A DNA stretch of 64,000 bases from Bettongia penicillata ogilbyi (Eukaryota > Chordata > Mammalia > Diprotodontia > Potoroidae). A model generated the notes under the pieces. That model ran no database searches and was not told the origin of the DNA. It was given only the letters and a program-made list of their open reading frames with translations. The stretch lies in NCBI GenBank assembly GCA_023548195.1, contig JAJHZJ010000270.1, positions 1,054,001-1,118,000 on the forward strand, given 5' to 3'. Positions 12,400 through 25,000 of this stretch are shown here, one piece after another. The first letter of the stretch is position 1. Each line of letters begins with the position of its first letter. Made by a program: the position numbers and the translations under genes.

Positions 12400-13190
12400 C
12401 CAGCCCTTCCACTCTGCCCTCTGGAATGCCTGTTCCATGGGTAACAAACTTCCTGTCACTGTCTATCTTTTAACCTCTGACTCCTTTCATGTTCTAGCTC
12501 TTACTGAAACCTGACTCTCCTCTGATGACACGGATTCCTGAGCACCCTTTGCAGGACTATCTGCATCTTCACTCATTCTCCTAGGCTCACTGGTTGAGGT
12601 GGGGTGAGATGGATTACTTCTTGTTCCCCAACTGCCATTTCCCAGTTCTTTCCCTGCCTCCATCACTCAGTCATCTCTTCCTTTTGAAGTCCACGCTATT
12701 CATATCTACCCCCAATCATAATCCAGGTAGATGTTGTCTGCAGATTTCGAGGTCATGCCCTTTCCTTCTTCATTGAGTTCTATACCCGGCTTACAATTCT
12801 TTGCCCTTAAATCTCAGGGGACTTCAACATACGTGTTGACAAACCACTCAGTTCCTCAACCTCCTCACTTCCTATGGCCTCCTCCTCCTCCCATCTCAGC
12901 CATACGCAGAGATGCTCATGTCCTTGCTATGACCACCTCCATGTTCAGGAATCCTGAGATCTCTCATAACCATAATCTACTGACCTTTCACGTCTCCCCC
13001 AGTCCTCCCCTACCGAACTCTGCTCTTCATCCACACCATGATCCCAGTCTCTTAATTCCTCAGTTGTCTTCCAGGCTATCTCCCCTGAACAAGGCACCCC
13101 GTCCTCTTTTCCCTGTCTTGACTCCTTGGTGAACCAGTTCAACTCTACACTGTCCTTTCCTTTTGGGGCCGTAGCCTCTTTATTTCAATG
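12400..13190 (+). repeat. L2/CR1-superfamily LINE relic (endonuclease part)
   Basis: The plus strand encodes ALWNACSMGNKLP followed by VLALTETWLSS, the start of the apurinic endonuclease domain of L2-type LINEs. Further on come the phrase 'ggggacttcaacatacgtgttgac' (degenerate GDFNI) and C-rich, serine/proline-rich coding text. Stops and frame changes break it, so it is dead. Confidence 0.7.
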
Positions 13191-13270
13191 ACTATGCTTT
13201 GGATCATTCTGTGACTTGATGGGAGCTCAGAGGTCAGGGTAATTTCTTGATTGGTCTAGTATTACCTTCC

Positions 13271-13354
13271 AGTATGTATAAATGTGTGTATGTGTGTGTA
13301 TACATATGTATATATGGGTGTGTGAGTATGTATGTATGTATGTATGTATGTATG
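13271..13354. repeat. TG/TATG microsatellite
   Basis: Irregular TGTG/TATA text becomes a clean (TATG)n run of about seven units at 13326-13354. Confidence 0.95.
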
Positions 13355-13539
13355 TCCCTGGGGCAGGGCATGTGCTCTGATAGATGATTCTCATTTTCAC
13401 TCAGGAGGGGTGATCTCCTGTCTTCAGAGCCTTCTGCCACTCTGCCCAGACTGCAGACTCTGATTTAGTCTTAATATACAGTGAACAGTAGCAAGAGAAG
13501 AAGAGAAATAAATGGCTTATGTATTCAGTTCAACAGTCA

Positions 13540-13830
13540 ACAATGTCTAGTAACTATGTGCCCAGCATTGTGCCAGATGCTGGAGTTTACAAATGAGAAT
13601 GAAACAATCCCTATTCACAAGGAGCTCACATTCTAGAGGGAGAGATATATACAAATAGAATTATGTATACAATATGTACAAAATAAATATAAAGTTTATC
13701 CAATGTTTATTAAGTATCTACTATTCTAAGACACTATGTTTGGCAGTGGGGATACAAGGACCAAAAAAACGTTCTCTCCTCCCAACGGAAATTATATTCT
13801 ATTGGGAAGATGCAATATATATACAGATAA
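13540..13830 (+). repeat. Two tandem L2-type LINE 3' tails
   Basis: Each begins with a phrase of the type 'ctatgtgcccagcattgtgccagatgctgg' or 'aatgtttattaagtatctactattctaagac', followed by 'caaggagctcacattctagagggagag' or 'ggaaattatattctattgggaag'. This is the 3' end of L2-family LINEs, seen once at 13545-13690 and again at 13700-13830. Confidence 0.65.
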
Positions 13831-13929
13831 ATAGATAATACAGCTAGTATGCATCAGAGAGAGGATCTGAACTCAGGTCTTCCCAACTCCAGGCCCAGCA
13901 CCCTATCTGATTCTCCATTAACTGCTCTA

Positions 13930-14150
13930 AAGACGCAGTTGGGTGGTTCTGGATTTGGTGTCCAGCCTCAGACACTTACTAGCTATATGACCCTGGGTAA
14001 GTCACTTAACTTGTTTGCCACAGTTTCTCCTTCTATAAAGTGGGGATGGCACTTACCTCCCTGGAGTGTTGTGAAGATGAAAGGAAAAATGCAAAGCACA
14101 CTGAAAACCTTTAATTGCTATATACATGTTATTGTTATTACCATGAAGTG
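13930..14150 (+). repeat. CORE-SINE (Mar-1/MIR-like), forward
   Basis: It contains 'gcagttgggtggttctgg', 'agcctcagacacttactagctatatgaccctgggtaagtcacttaac', 'cacagtttctccttctataaagtgggg' and the tail 'taattgctatatacatgttattgttattacc'. Confidence 0.8.
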
Positions 14151-14254
14151 ATTGATGCTATTTGGTCAGTAAAGCCCCAGATCAGGAGGTCTCCTGTAGG
14201 CCTTGGTGGTCTGTTTGGCTCCTCAGAGCCATGTGAGCCTACAGGGAAGCAGGT

Positions 14255-14820
14255 TGTGTAATAAATGGAGAGAGCCCTGGATTTAAGAGTTAGAAGACCT
14301 CACAAGGGCCCATGGTATGGTGTGTGTGTCTGTGTGTGTTCGTCCTTTATTGCCAATGAAGATCATGCCATCAGAGGAATGATGGCATGACTTGCACTTG
14401 ACTTTGTTTTGAGTGAGGGAGGGCTGTGCAGGTCACCAACCTCACTTCTCCTCCACAGCCATCTGAATCCAGTGACCAGATATTCATCAGGATGACTGAA
14501 GATGACCCAGGATGAGGCAATTGGGGTTAAGTAACTTGCCCAAGGTCACACAGCTAGTGAGTGTCAAGTGTCTGAGGTGAGATTTGAACTCAGGTCCTCC
14601 TGACTCCTGCACTGGTGCTCTATCCACTGCACCACCTAGTTGCCCCAACCATACTATGGTACAAAAAGTACTGAGGAGAGGGTCCCAGGAGCCCTGTTGT
14701 TTATTGTGTGTGGTCCTGGGTCATTCACTTACTTACTGGGGTGTTTCCTCTTATGTAAAATTGAAGGATGTTTAGTCTATCTGACTTCCAAGGGCCCTTC
14801 TAGCCCTAAATCTATGATGC
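14255..14820 (+). repeat. Old SINE split by a younger SINE
   Basis: Left of 14339 the text is 'taaatggagagagccctggatttaagagttagaagacct'. Right of 14646 it resumes with 'tgtgtggtcctgggtcattcacttactt' and 'gggcccttctagccctaaatctatgat'. Together they make one forward SINE interrupted by the element at 14339-14646. Confidence 0.6.
14339..14646 (-). repeat. RTE-tailed tRNA SINE, minus strand
   Basis: On the minus strand it opens GGGGCAACTAGGTGGTGCAG, runs through a B-box ('gagttcaaatc') and 'ctagctgtgtgaccttgggcaag', then passes into about 170 bp ending in RTE-type 3' text ('atgatcttcattggcaataaaggacgaac'). RTE-like tails let such SINEs borrow RTE machinery (family knowledge). Flanks CCATGGTATGG (14310-14320) and CCATACTATGG (14649-14659) match at 9 of 11 bases and may be an aged target-site duplication. 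Confidence 0.85.
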
Positions 14821-14966
14821 TGAGCCCAGCTTTTGCTACATAATTAGCTGGGTGACTTTGGAAATAGGACCTTCTAGAACTAGCAGCTTGTGGGAGGCCA
14901 GAAAAGGAAAAAACCTAGAGATAATGTTAAAATATGTATGCATCAGGGGTGAGGAAGGAGGGAAAC

Positions 14967-15002
14967 GAATGAATGAATGAATGAATGAATGAATGAATGA
15001 AT
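14967..15002. repeat. (GAAT)n microsatellite
   Basis: Nine near-perfect GAAT units. Confidence 0.97.
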
Positions 15003-16239
15003 ATTAAGGACTGACTTTGTGAAGATAAGTCTTAGCTGATTAAAGCTGGAGAGCCACTTGTCAGGTGGGTGGGTGTCAGAGGCCTCAGAGCCAGGGCAGT
15101 CCCCACTTGGCAAGCCCTTGGCAAGCCTGGCTCCATAACTGCAGGCTGGGCCTTGGACTTGCCAAAACTGGGTGAAATCTCTCCGGGACAGTTGAGATTC
15201 CCAGGTGAATAGTTCATGTCCCTCCCATGTACTTAGAAGTTGTTGCTTTTACCATCTGATCTGCTGAAGTTGGGGAAAACTGTTGAGAAACTCAGGTTCC
15301 CTCTTAGGTAATAACCACCCCCATTATGATAAGGCAGCAGCTGGAAAGTTAGGGGGAGGCTGGCAGGAGTGTTGGGGATGATAATGATAAGGCCGTGATC
15401 CTATGACTGATTAGAAATGCCCCATCTGTGCCTTGCCAATCCCAAGCTTCATGAAACAGTGGGTAGTTCCATTCCAGCCTTCACACGCAAGGGCAATCTA
15501 CCAGTTGGCCAGAAATCAATATTTCCACCCTGTGACAAATGACAATGGCCTACTTAGCAGGTTAATGGCCACCAAGGAGTGTAAGGGTTTGCTAGGTGTG
15601 CATCATGATTCTTCTTTCGCACCAGCCCTGAGCCTCAAATCTAGGGCTTATATTGGGCTTTGGGAAAATGCCAGGTTGAGGGCTGGGGCTTCCCTAAGAA
15701 GCCAATATTGAACACCAGTGTCCCCTGCAGCAACCATTCCTTTCTTCTCCTTAAATACAGGGAGCACTGCCTGCCATGTACATAGGAACCTCGAAGCTGC
15801 AAGTCCGGCCTCCTTCATTTTGGAGATGGGGAGAGAAAGGCGCAGAAAGGGGAATACACTTGTCTAGGTCAACTTGGGGATTTGAACCTAGGTATTTGTT
15901 TCCAAATCTGCTGCTCTTTCCATTTGCCCATAATATACCCTGCAACTTTCTTGTGATCTTACAAATCAATTTTGAGATGCAGATGAGGAGAACTAGGACG
16001 ACTGATCCAAGGACCTTGAGAGGCATGCAAACCTATGGAAGACAGTTCAGTCTGCTAGTGCAAATTCTGCAAAGTCAAAATCACCTTATATTGATTTTGT
16101 ATACAAATGTATATAAACATCTATAATTTTATATAATTCATACACAAATATGTAATTTAAATATATGTAAATTTATCTAAATGTATATGAATATATAAAT
16201 GATAAATTCCTCCAGAGAAGGGACCATTTCATAGGCTCA

Positions 16240-16400
16240 TAAGTTTACATGTGAAGGAGACTTTAGAGTCTGCAAGCTCTCTCACTTTACAGGTGAGGAA
16301 ACTGAGGCCCAGGCAACGTAAATGCCTTACCCAAGGTCATGCAGGCAAAAGTATCAGTCAAAATTTGAACTCTTCTCTTGATTCTCAATCCAATTCTTTC
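16240..16400 (-). repeat. CORE-SINE/MIR fragment, reverse
   Basis: It reads 'cactttacaggtgaggaaactgaggcccaggcaacg', 'cccaaggtcatgcaggcaaaag' and 'aaaatttgaactcttctcttg'. Confidence 0.75.
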
Positions 16401-17154
16401 CCTGTTGAGGGCATCTACGTTGGCAGGGCCATCCGATAAGAGTCTTCAAATAACGCCTCCACTATGGTGCTTGGCTAAATCTCTTTGTGAAGTTGGGAGG
16501 GAGTTAGGGAGAGGTGCTGAGCACTCAGCCTAACTAGTAGATGGAGCATGGCTGCCACCTGCTGCTAGGTAGTGCTCAGGCTGGCCCTGTCAATTACCCT
16601 GGCTTCCTTCTTCCCTTTGAATCTAGTCTGAGGTGCCTGAAATACCAGTGCAGAAAACCAGTCAGCCATCTATCCATGGAAAACAAACCAATCAAACAAC
16701 CCAGGCTGTCGTGGTTATGAGAGCTCACTGCTGCCGAAGGTCTGTGTTTGGGACCTCATTAGTGGAATAATCTGGTTCTGGCTCAGATTTTTAACAGCCC
16801 TGCAAAAATCACAAAAGCACTTTCCTTACAGCAGTTGGACACGTGGTTGGGCAGAACAGGCTGTTTTATTCCCATTTTGGAGATGAAGTAACTCATCCAA
16901 GGTTCTTCAAAAAGTAGTAAAGCAGAATTTGAAACCCCACACTCTGATTTTGTGCAAATAACTTGCACAAAATATGTACAAGAGAAATGCAGAACAAGAG
17001 TATGAAGTCCAAGAGGGGGAAAATCATTACCAACTGAGAGAATTAGGGAAGGATTTCAACGGAAGTCGTGGTGTTTGAGAGAAATTTTAAAGAAAAGGTA
17101 GGAAACCAGTGAGGGAAGAAGGGTTAGGAATAAGAGGATTCTGAGCATTGTAAA

Positions 17155-17543
17155 TAGGAAGCACCTACTCTATGTTAGGCACTGTGCTAAAAAACAGGAT
17201 ACAAAGAGAGGTAAAAGACACCACCCAGCTCTCAAGAAGCTCACAGTCCAAAGCCAGGGAGATACTGCCAAAACCATGCACAGAGAAGCACAGTGTAAGA
17301 CAAAACAGGATTTAACTGGAGGTAACTAACAGAAGGAAGGGGGCCAGAATTAAGGATAAGGAAAGGCTTCCTGTAGAAGGTGGAATTTTAAGTGGGACTT
17401 GAAGGAAGCCAGGGAAGCCAAGAGACGGTGAAGAGGAGAGAGATTTCAGCCATGGGGGACAGTCAATGAAAATGCCTGGAGTCAAGAGATGAAGAGTCTT
17501 ATTCAAGGACCAGCAAGGCGGCTAGTGTCCTTGGATCACAGAA

Positions 17544-17596
<53 letters not shown>

Positions 17597-18240
17597 GTGT
17601 GTGCGTGCATGCATGAGTGCGTGTATGTGTGTTGGGGTATTAAAGTGTAAAAAGACTGGAAAGGTGTGGGGAGGAGGGGCATCCTTATGATGGGCTTGGG
17701 ATGTCAAATTGAAGGTCTTGTATTTGGTCCTAGAGGTGACAGGGAGCCACTAGAGTTTGAGTAGGTGGGGAGTGAGTGTGTGATGTGGTCTAATCTGTGC
17801 TTTAGTAAAGGTGGACTAGAATGGAGAGAGACTTGTGGTACGGAGACCCACTGGAAGACATTGCAGGGTTTGGAGACTGAGGGGATGATGGTGTCCTTGA
17901 CTGTGATACGGAAATTTGAAAGGAGTAAGTTTTTGGGGAAAGAGAATGAAATCAGTTTTGGACATGTTGAGCTTAAGATGTCTACTGACATCCAGCTGGA
18001 GAGATCCAAACGGCAGCTGGAAACACACTGCAGGTCAGTAAAGAAGGTAGGACTGGGTAAGTAGATTAGCATAGAGATGGTCATGGAATCATGGGAGTTG
18101 ATGAGATCAAGGGAAGTAGTACAGAGGGAGGAGAAAGAGGATCCAAGGCAGCCTGTGGGACACCGAGTTAGTAGATGTGACCTGGATAAAGATCCAGCAA
18201 AGGAGACTGAGGAAGACGAGACAGATGGGAGAACCAGGAA
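17155..18240 (+). repeat. Ancient LINE (L2/CR1-like) block
   Basis: It starts with 'gcacctactctatgttaggcactgtgctaaa' and then runs through phrases that recur in old mammalian LINE sequence: 'gaaggtggaattttaagtgggacttgaaggaagcc', 'gacagggagccactagag', and 'gttttggacatgttgagcttaagatgtctactgacatccagctggagagatcc'. Similar text is at 39350-39675, 54785-54945 and 56230-57000. A (GT)n tract interrupts it at 17547-17632. The family name is uncertain. Confidence 0.55.
17547..17632. repeat. (GT)n microsatellite
   Basis: About 30 GT units, then degenerate GCGT/GCAT units. Confidence 0.97.
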
Positions 18241-18244
18241 AGCA

Positions 18245-18480
18245 AGGCAAAAGAGCAAGTGTTTATATATGTAGTATATACTGTAGTTCCTACTACCATG
18301 TGCCAGACACCATGCTCAGCACTTTTTATAAATACCTCATTTGATTCTCACAACAATCCTAGGAGGTAAATGCTATTAAGCCAACCCCATTTTACAATTG
18401 AAGAAACTGGGGCAAATAAATGTTAAGTGACTTGTCCATAGCTATAGTAATGGAGGCTGGATTGTCTTTCTGACTCAAGG
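18245..18480 (-). repeat. L2/MIR-type repeat
   Basis: It reads 'ctactaccatgtgccagacaccatgctcagcac', 'attctcacaacaatcctaggaggtaaatgctatt', 'ccccattttacaattgaagaaactgggg' and 'aagtgacttgtccatagctat'. Confidence 0.75.
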
Positions 18481-18814
18481 CCAAAAAACCTGGAGAGGAG
18501 AGATTATCAAGAAAACTGCTATCCACAATGCCACTCATCAAAGTGAGAGGACTCAAGCAATGGTTTGGCCAAAGCATGGGATCACAGGATGAAATAAGAC
18601 TCAAACAATGGTGGAGGGATCACAAACTGTGTAATGGACTGAACGCCACATTAGGGAGTTAGAAACTTAGTGGGTAAGTGAAAAATGAGCCACTGAAGGA
18701 TTCTGAGCAAGGGAATGCCTTGTTTGAAAAAAACTTCATGAAGATGGATACTGACAATTAAATGGATGAGGGGCAAGTGTAAGAAAGCTGTTAGTAGGAA
18801 CAGAAAGCTAAGAG

Positions 18815-18987
18815 AGGAAGGAAGGAAGGAAGGAAGGAAGGAAGGAAGGAAGGAAGGAAGGAAGGAGGGAGGGAGGGAGGGAGGGAGGGAGGGAGGGAGG
18901 GAGGAAGGAAGGAAGGAAGGAAGGAAGGAAGGAAGGAAGGAAGGAAGGAAGGAAGGAAGGAAGGAAGGAAGGAAGGAAGGAAGGAAG
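18815..18987. repeat. (GGAA)n/(GGGA)n polypurine tract
   Basis: About 170 bp of pure purine on the plus strand: GGAA units, a central block of about nine GGGA units, then GGAA again. The order A-type, B-type, A-type makes it roughly mirror-symmetric. Confidence 0.97.
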
Positions 18988-19659
18988 ATGTTTTGCTGTA
19001 AGCCTTCACATTCTGGTCATCTGAAAGGTGGCTTCTAATCCCTGTCGATAGTAAGGAGCAGGTAATTGAATACAGAAATAAGAAAAGGAAAGCTTGACAA
19101 TCTTCCAGTGTCTCTGAGTCATCTTTCAAGTATGTATAGTTAAATTATTTGCCTTGGAGTATTATGATTTCCTGGAGGATCAGACACATATTCAAACATA
19201 AGCACAAAAACACATTCTCAAGCCAAATACAAATGCTTTGGGTTTCCCTCTGCTTAAAATTATTCATCACTGCTCATGGATAAAGAGTTGACTCCATTTC
19301 TTTAAAAAAAAAAAAACCAAAACAATTTTATTTGGATTTTTAAAAGTGACAAAATTAACAGAATTGGAGTAGAGATGAGAGATTTTAAAGTCAAATCTTC
19401 AGCAAAATGACTTGTTGGGAATGTTTTAAAAATGACAATCTTTGAGGACTTATTTTCTTGGAACATCCACCCCAAAGGAAAAGGTCAGCTTTCCTATAAA
19501 ATATCTTAGAAGTGTTTCTGTCACTCAGTTCTAAAATGAATTGGCTCATTTTAAATGCAGCAGGTGCTGATTCTTAGGAGAGACTGTACAAATGCATCTC
19601 CTGGCCATGGAAGCGGCAGTTCTTAAAAAAAAAAAAAAAAAAAAAAGACCTTTTCAATA

Positions 19660-19810
19660 AAGGGTTGGGAAGGGATCTTAAGGGACATCTAGTCCAGTCT
19701 CCTGTTACATAAGGAAACTGAGGCCCAGAGAGGTTAGGTGGCTTGAGTCACACAGACAAGTAATTAGAGTCTGGAATCTGATCCTATATCTCATTACTCT
19801 TGTCACTTCA
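19660..19810 (-). repeat. MIR-type SINE fragment, reverse
   Basis: It reads 'aagggatcttaagggacatctagtccagtctcc', 'aaggaaactgaggcccagagaggttaggtggcttgagtcacacagacaagtaatt'. A 22-base A-run precedes it at 19625-19646. Confidence 0.75.
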
Positions 19811-22043
19811 GAAAGTTCCCTAGTCTAGGATTCTTTTTTCTACAGTTACTTTAAATGAGATGGGCAGATGTCATCAGGAGGGAGCATGGACGTGTACCCT
19901 GCAAGGGACCCAGTCATGTAACACCAATCTTTAAGCAGCTTTCCTTCTCTCTGACTCAAGTCTGCCTTAAGTTCTTATGCATGAAGCAAGGATTATGATA
20001 TTCCCAGGATGCTCACCTCACACGAGGTAAGAATGAAGGAGCTGCGGCACATAAATGAGTTCCAAAGGCTGCCTCCCAACTCAGTTCTCCTGTGTCTTCC
20101 TTCTTGATCTGTTTATATTACCCACCCCCCAAAGATGACAACGCCATCGTAACATTAAAACAATTTATTAGTTTTTTAAAATTTTTTCTGGAAATATTGT
20201 TGATATTTTTAAATTACAAGGGAAAATATAGACAAACCAATACATAAATTTATTGTGAGACAGTGCAATACATAGGCCAGGAAGGGAAAGGGGAAAGGTC
20301 TGTTGTCTTTGCCAGTGGGACATATGCCTTCCACAAAGACATTCGTGAAGGTGGGTGGGCCTGGGGGTGGGAAAAGGAGGATGACATACATGTTCAAGGA
20401 CCACCTTTCTTTTTGTCCATATTAGTCTTTAGCAGTCTAAATGTCTAAAGTCTTGGGCCATCAAGTCATGCGTAAACATCCTATCCTAGAGCATCATGGT
20501 CTCTTCCGATCGAGAGCTGGAAGCACAGGCTTTTTATCCTGCCCACCACACAGAAGGGTGAATTGGGATAACTAATTCATCCTCAAATAAAGAAAGAAAA
20601 AAACTGTTTGGAAGGGGTCAATCTAGACAATTTCCTCCTCTATCTTGCCCTTCCAATTTAAGTCAGCAGCCATCCACCATGGGGCTAGAATCAGGGCCAG
20701 ATAACAGACAGACCCTGCCCAGCTGGAGCTCCCAGCCTGCTAATTCCCTGTCCAATTTCTCCAAGTACACAATCCATTCCAGGTTCTCATCACAGCCACA
20801 ACCAGCCTTTCTGCAGCACTTTACACCCCATCATCCTTGAGTTTTACAATGGCCTCAGCTCCCTCAGAGGGCTTGTATGGCACTTGTTTACTACCTGAGA
20901 GTGAATTTAAGTTTTGTTTGGAGGACTTTATGATGACTAGTGACCTGAGAGGGCATAACAAAACCAAAGCTGGGCAATTCTGCATGTGAGCACACATACA
21001 CATACATACGAGCATCTTCCTAACATGAAATGAGCAATTTATAAAGGGTTACAGGTAATACTTAAGAAAAATGAGTCCCAGGGGTTATGTGGTGAGTTTA
21101 TTTTATATCTACATGTGTGTATACACATGTATATGCAGACATACACATGCATGTGCATGTGTGTATATATACACACATACATGTATATAATATGCCAAAA
21201 ACTTCTAAAGCAGCAATCTTAAAAAATAAAACTATTTATTCAATTAAGACACTTGTGATGGATGGCCACAGGTGTGTTAAGGTGCTCATTTTATAAAAGG
21301 ACTGATCAATTCCTGGCTTTTCTCACCATTTATGGAATAACGATAACTTTAAAACTCTCTGGATTTCTAAAGTACCTTTTCTTTTAAAGGCACAGAGCAT
21401 TTACAATGGTGAGAATCCAATCCTTTGCCTTTCTTTGGTGTGATGGCTTACCTACCCAGTAATTCATCTATCCTGATACAGGATTTGGGAACCTTAAGAT
21501 TTCACAAAACTAGTGCAAAAAGCTCATCAAAGTCATTATTCATGACCAGTAACAGCACAGTGATGGATCTCTTTGTTTAAAAACAAGTAGTTTACACCAC
21601 AGCAATGTATAAAAGTACTTCTTCATGCAAAAATATAAATAAAACCCCAAAATATATTAGCCATGGAAGATAAAACCTTTCTAAATTAGTTTTGGAAGCT
21701 TTTAACTACACCTCAAATATATATATCCCAGTTATAACTTTTCCAAATAATAATCCTCTTCTGCTGAGGAAGACCAACTCTGTTTCATTTATAAGAGCAA
21801 TCAAATTCAAGGGAACTGACCTCCAAATAAGCCTCACTAAAAGTAACTTTTGAAAATTACTAACCTTTGCTTACAGGGGAAACTAATTACTTGCAAATCA
21901 GATATTTTCCCCTTTGAAAACAAGAAGGCAAGCAAGAAGACACTCAATTCCCTTAGAGGCAATCTCTCGGCTTTCACTTGGAGGTGATGCAGGGCAAGCT
22001 TGCAAAGACCAGGGAAACAATGACTAGAGCAGCCTCTCTTTCA

Positions 22044-22050
22044 GAGAACT
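22044..22050 (-). promoter_or_regulatory. Possible second miR-146 seed site (7mer)
   Basis: The plus strand reads GAGAACT, so a TRAF6 transcript reaching this point would carry AGTTCTC, complementary to miR-146 nucleotides 2-8. It lacks the A opposite nucleotide 1, and its inclusion in the transcript is not proven. Confidence 0.25.
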
Positions 22051-25000
22051 AGTCAGGAGCACCACTGGACCTGTGCTTTGTTGCCTGAGCCAGTCTACTC
22101 TTCCCAGAGTCAGATGGCCAGGTGAGAACATAGGGTATAAAGGATGCCCTTTGTATCACAGTGGAGTTGAATGAGTCCGTTTTACAGACTCCTTTTCAGG
22201 TCCTCCCCCCCCAACCAGAATTACTTTTCTATATTTCATTCTGATATCAATTAGGAGAAATTAGCCTTTCATTAAAAAAAAAATAAAAAGAATTTCTGTA
22301 ATAACAAATGAAGCCTGTTGTCTAAGACAGAAAAGACTGGGGTAACATTTCAAAAAAACAGGTATTTCTTTTTTTGGGGGGAGGGAATATTTATTTACAA
22401 ATGTTTATTTCTGATTGAAAGTTAAGGTTGTACTGCTTAGGTATAATAAAACATATAGATCTACACTGACTTAATTAGACCGAGTATCCCTACTCTTTTT
22501 TCAGGCAGCTGGCCACAAGGTACTAGGAACAAATGCTGCAGGAACATAGAGGAAAGGTGATATACACTGAGACAGAAGGGAAAAACACTTCTTCAGGTTG
22601 TACAAGACTACACTACATTGTAAGATGGCTTCCCAAGTGTGATAAAAGAATTATGTTATTTATAGTCACGAGCACACTGGTATCCATTAACAGTCAAAAG
22701 GCCAAAGCCAGGGGCTATGAACAAAATGATTGGTTCCGTGACAAAAAATGAAAACACTCCCATATGACAGTTTTGTCTTTGCAATTAAATTCTATTGGAT
22801 AGCACAGTAGTTTACAAGCTTTCATATATGTATCTTGCTCATGTTCATGGCCACCCTGTGACGGAGGGAGGGAGGCAGTTAGATGGGGCAGAAAAGTAAG
22901 ACTCTGGAGGGCTGTGCCTTTCCGAAGATCACACAGCTAGTAAGGAACAGGGCCAAAACCACAACACAGATGACCTTAACAACTTAGCAGAAAAGATAGC
23001 AATCTTGTTTTAAAGAATTTAGAAAACACCCAACTGCTTAGGCGTTATAGAAACAGGCACTGTGGAAATACAGCCTTGCAGCGTTTTGCTTATTAAAAAA
23101 CAAAACAAAACGAATGAGCTTTGAAGGTACATTACTTCTTTCTCCACAGGATAAACAGGGAAGTGTTTCATAAAGCGACTGACTACATGATTCTGGGCCT
23201 CTCCAACTCTAATTATAAATTAAATGGAAAAATGAAAAGGGTTTTAAAAAAGTGCTCCACTAATGTAAAATATTTATTAGTAAAGCAAAAAGCTATGAGG
23301 ATCTCTCTTGAGTGAGGAACTTGTACGATGGAGTGGGTGAACCCTAATGTTCTTTTTATGCTGATGGCCCGAGTGATTTGTAAGCACAGCCCTGGTTTAT
23401 TTCAAACCATACTGGTAAAGATGATGGTGAAGTTTAGTGAAAGATTCTAGGTTTTGTGGAAAAAGTGCAATTCTTCTAAATAATCCCCAAGGACTCATCT
23501 TTTTTCTTCTCATGTTCAATAGCCCTAGCAAAGCTGTACAGGTTTCCATCATCTTACCTTCCCTATTCTCCGGGAAAAAAGATAATTTTGGTTATGCCAG
23601 CAAAAAAAGCCATCCTTACTGGGCTTCCTTAATGGGAGAAGAAATAGAGCAATCGCTGATCTGTAATTATACCCCTACTCTGTCAATCAATAGCAAAATG
23701 TGTGACTTACAGCAAATTGAGTAGAAACATTGGCTTGCACAATACTCTCCAAAGAGGAAGTTGCAGATGAAGCTTTATTTATTAGCAAAGCCCTGGATGA
23801 TGCAGAGGCTTAAATTGGACTGCAGTGACTAGTCAGTTAGTAAAACACCAAGATGGCCCCATCTCTTGATATGCCAATTTGCCCAAACTAGCAAACTCCC
23901 ACTTTTTTTGGCACAACAAGATTAGAGGAGGACAGGAGTTAGCTGGTTATTGGGTTCTAAGTCAAGGTCAGCCTGAAGACCTGACAAGAGGATCTTTCTG
24001 TCCTGGATGATGCCTGTTATCATCAGCCTTTGCAATGATCCTCAAATACATTCAGCATCAAGAAATTAGCTAGCTAAGGGAAGGAGCATCCACCTGAATG
24101 AAGAGGCAACATAGCTGATGGGCATTTAATACACTCAAAGCCATCATTTTGTTAGCACTGGGAAAGAACAGAGATAACTGTTTCCAGAGTTAACTGACCA
24201 GTCTAAACAGGCTTTGTCAATGCTATAATAGCTTAATGAAAATTGTCAAAGAGTCAGAGAGAATTTAACTTCTGAAATCACTGACTTCTAGCTCCAAGAG
24301 GCCTTAAGAACTATCTACTGTAAGGGTTCTTAACCTGGAATCTATGAATCTTTTTAGAAAATATTTTGATAATTGTACTTCAGTATAATTGGTTTCCTGC
24401 AAAAGAGGTCCCTGACATACATAGAAAGACCTAATATACTGGAACCTCCTCATTTTAGAGACGAGGAAACTGAAACCCAAGGTGGTTGTGGCAATAAACT
24501 GGCCATTTGGTGTCTTCTGGGGACAGGAAGAAAAGATCAAGCGATTTTGTTACAAATAATCAATCGCACACTGCCATGCTTCCTTCTGGTAAGCCAACAG
24601 GTAATAGACACAGATCAAGGAGCAGCACATATATATCTCTTGCCCAGTAGATAACAAAGGCAGTGGGGTGAAGGGCCATAAGAAAGCAGTGCTAATAAAG
24701 ATCTGTAAAGATGAGGTGGTGGTCATATGGCACCACGAATTGTGGCAGAGATAAAAAGGCATATCAAAAAGACTTTTGTTTCAGTGCTGGTGCAATAGAA
24801 AAGTAGTCTCTCCTTAGCTTTCTTTCCTATCCTGATTTTATAAATCCCACCAAAGCCAAAATTATCAGAGGGAGAGGTCTGGGTTTGACTGGAACTCAAA
24901 AATAATACTCTTTTGGTCTCCAGGATACAAACGGAGGTAGATAGTAAATAGGAAGCATTTTCTACAGCATCCAGATATGAAATTCTAGAGAGGGAACACC

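Larger units (their letters stand above)
9526..20159. other. Intergenic region between PRR5L and TRAF6 (convergent 3' ends)
   Basis: No gene is supported here. It contains SINEs (10045-10160, 10360-10500, 13850-14150, 14335-14646), an LTR-unassigned marsupial repeat (11975-12340), an L2-type endonuclease relic (12400-13190), L2-like tails (13540-13830), an ancient LINE block (17155-18240), several microsatellites and a possible conserved regulatory block at 10690-10870. The open frames are low-complexity or translated repeat. Confidence 0.75.

Noticed and set aside
12242..13132. Plus-strand frames of 90-133 residues as a host gene
   Set aside because: LTETWLS-type text shows an L2-type LINE endonuclease relic with stops and frameshifts.
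17704..18258. 184-residue minus-strand frame
   Set aside because: It is the antisense of an ancient LINE block. Composition and lack of motifs argue against a gene.
18766..19129. Frames of RKEG or LPSF repeats
   Set aside because: Direct translation of the (GGAA)n tract and its complement.
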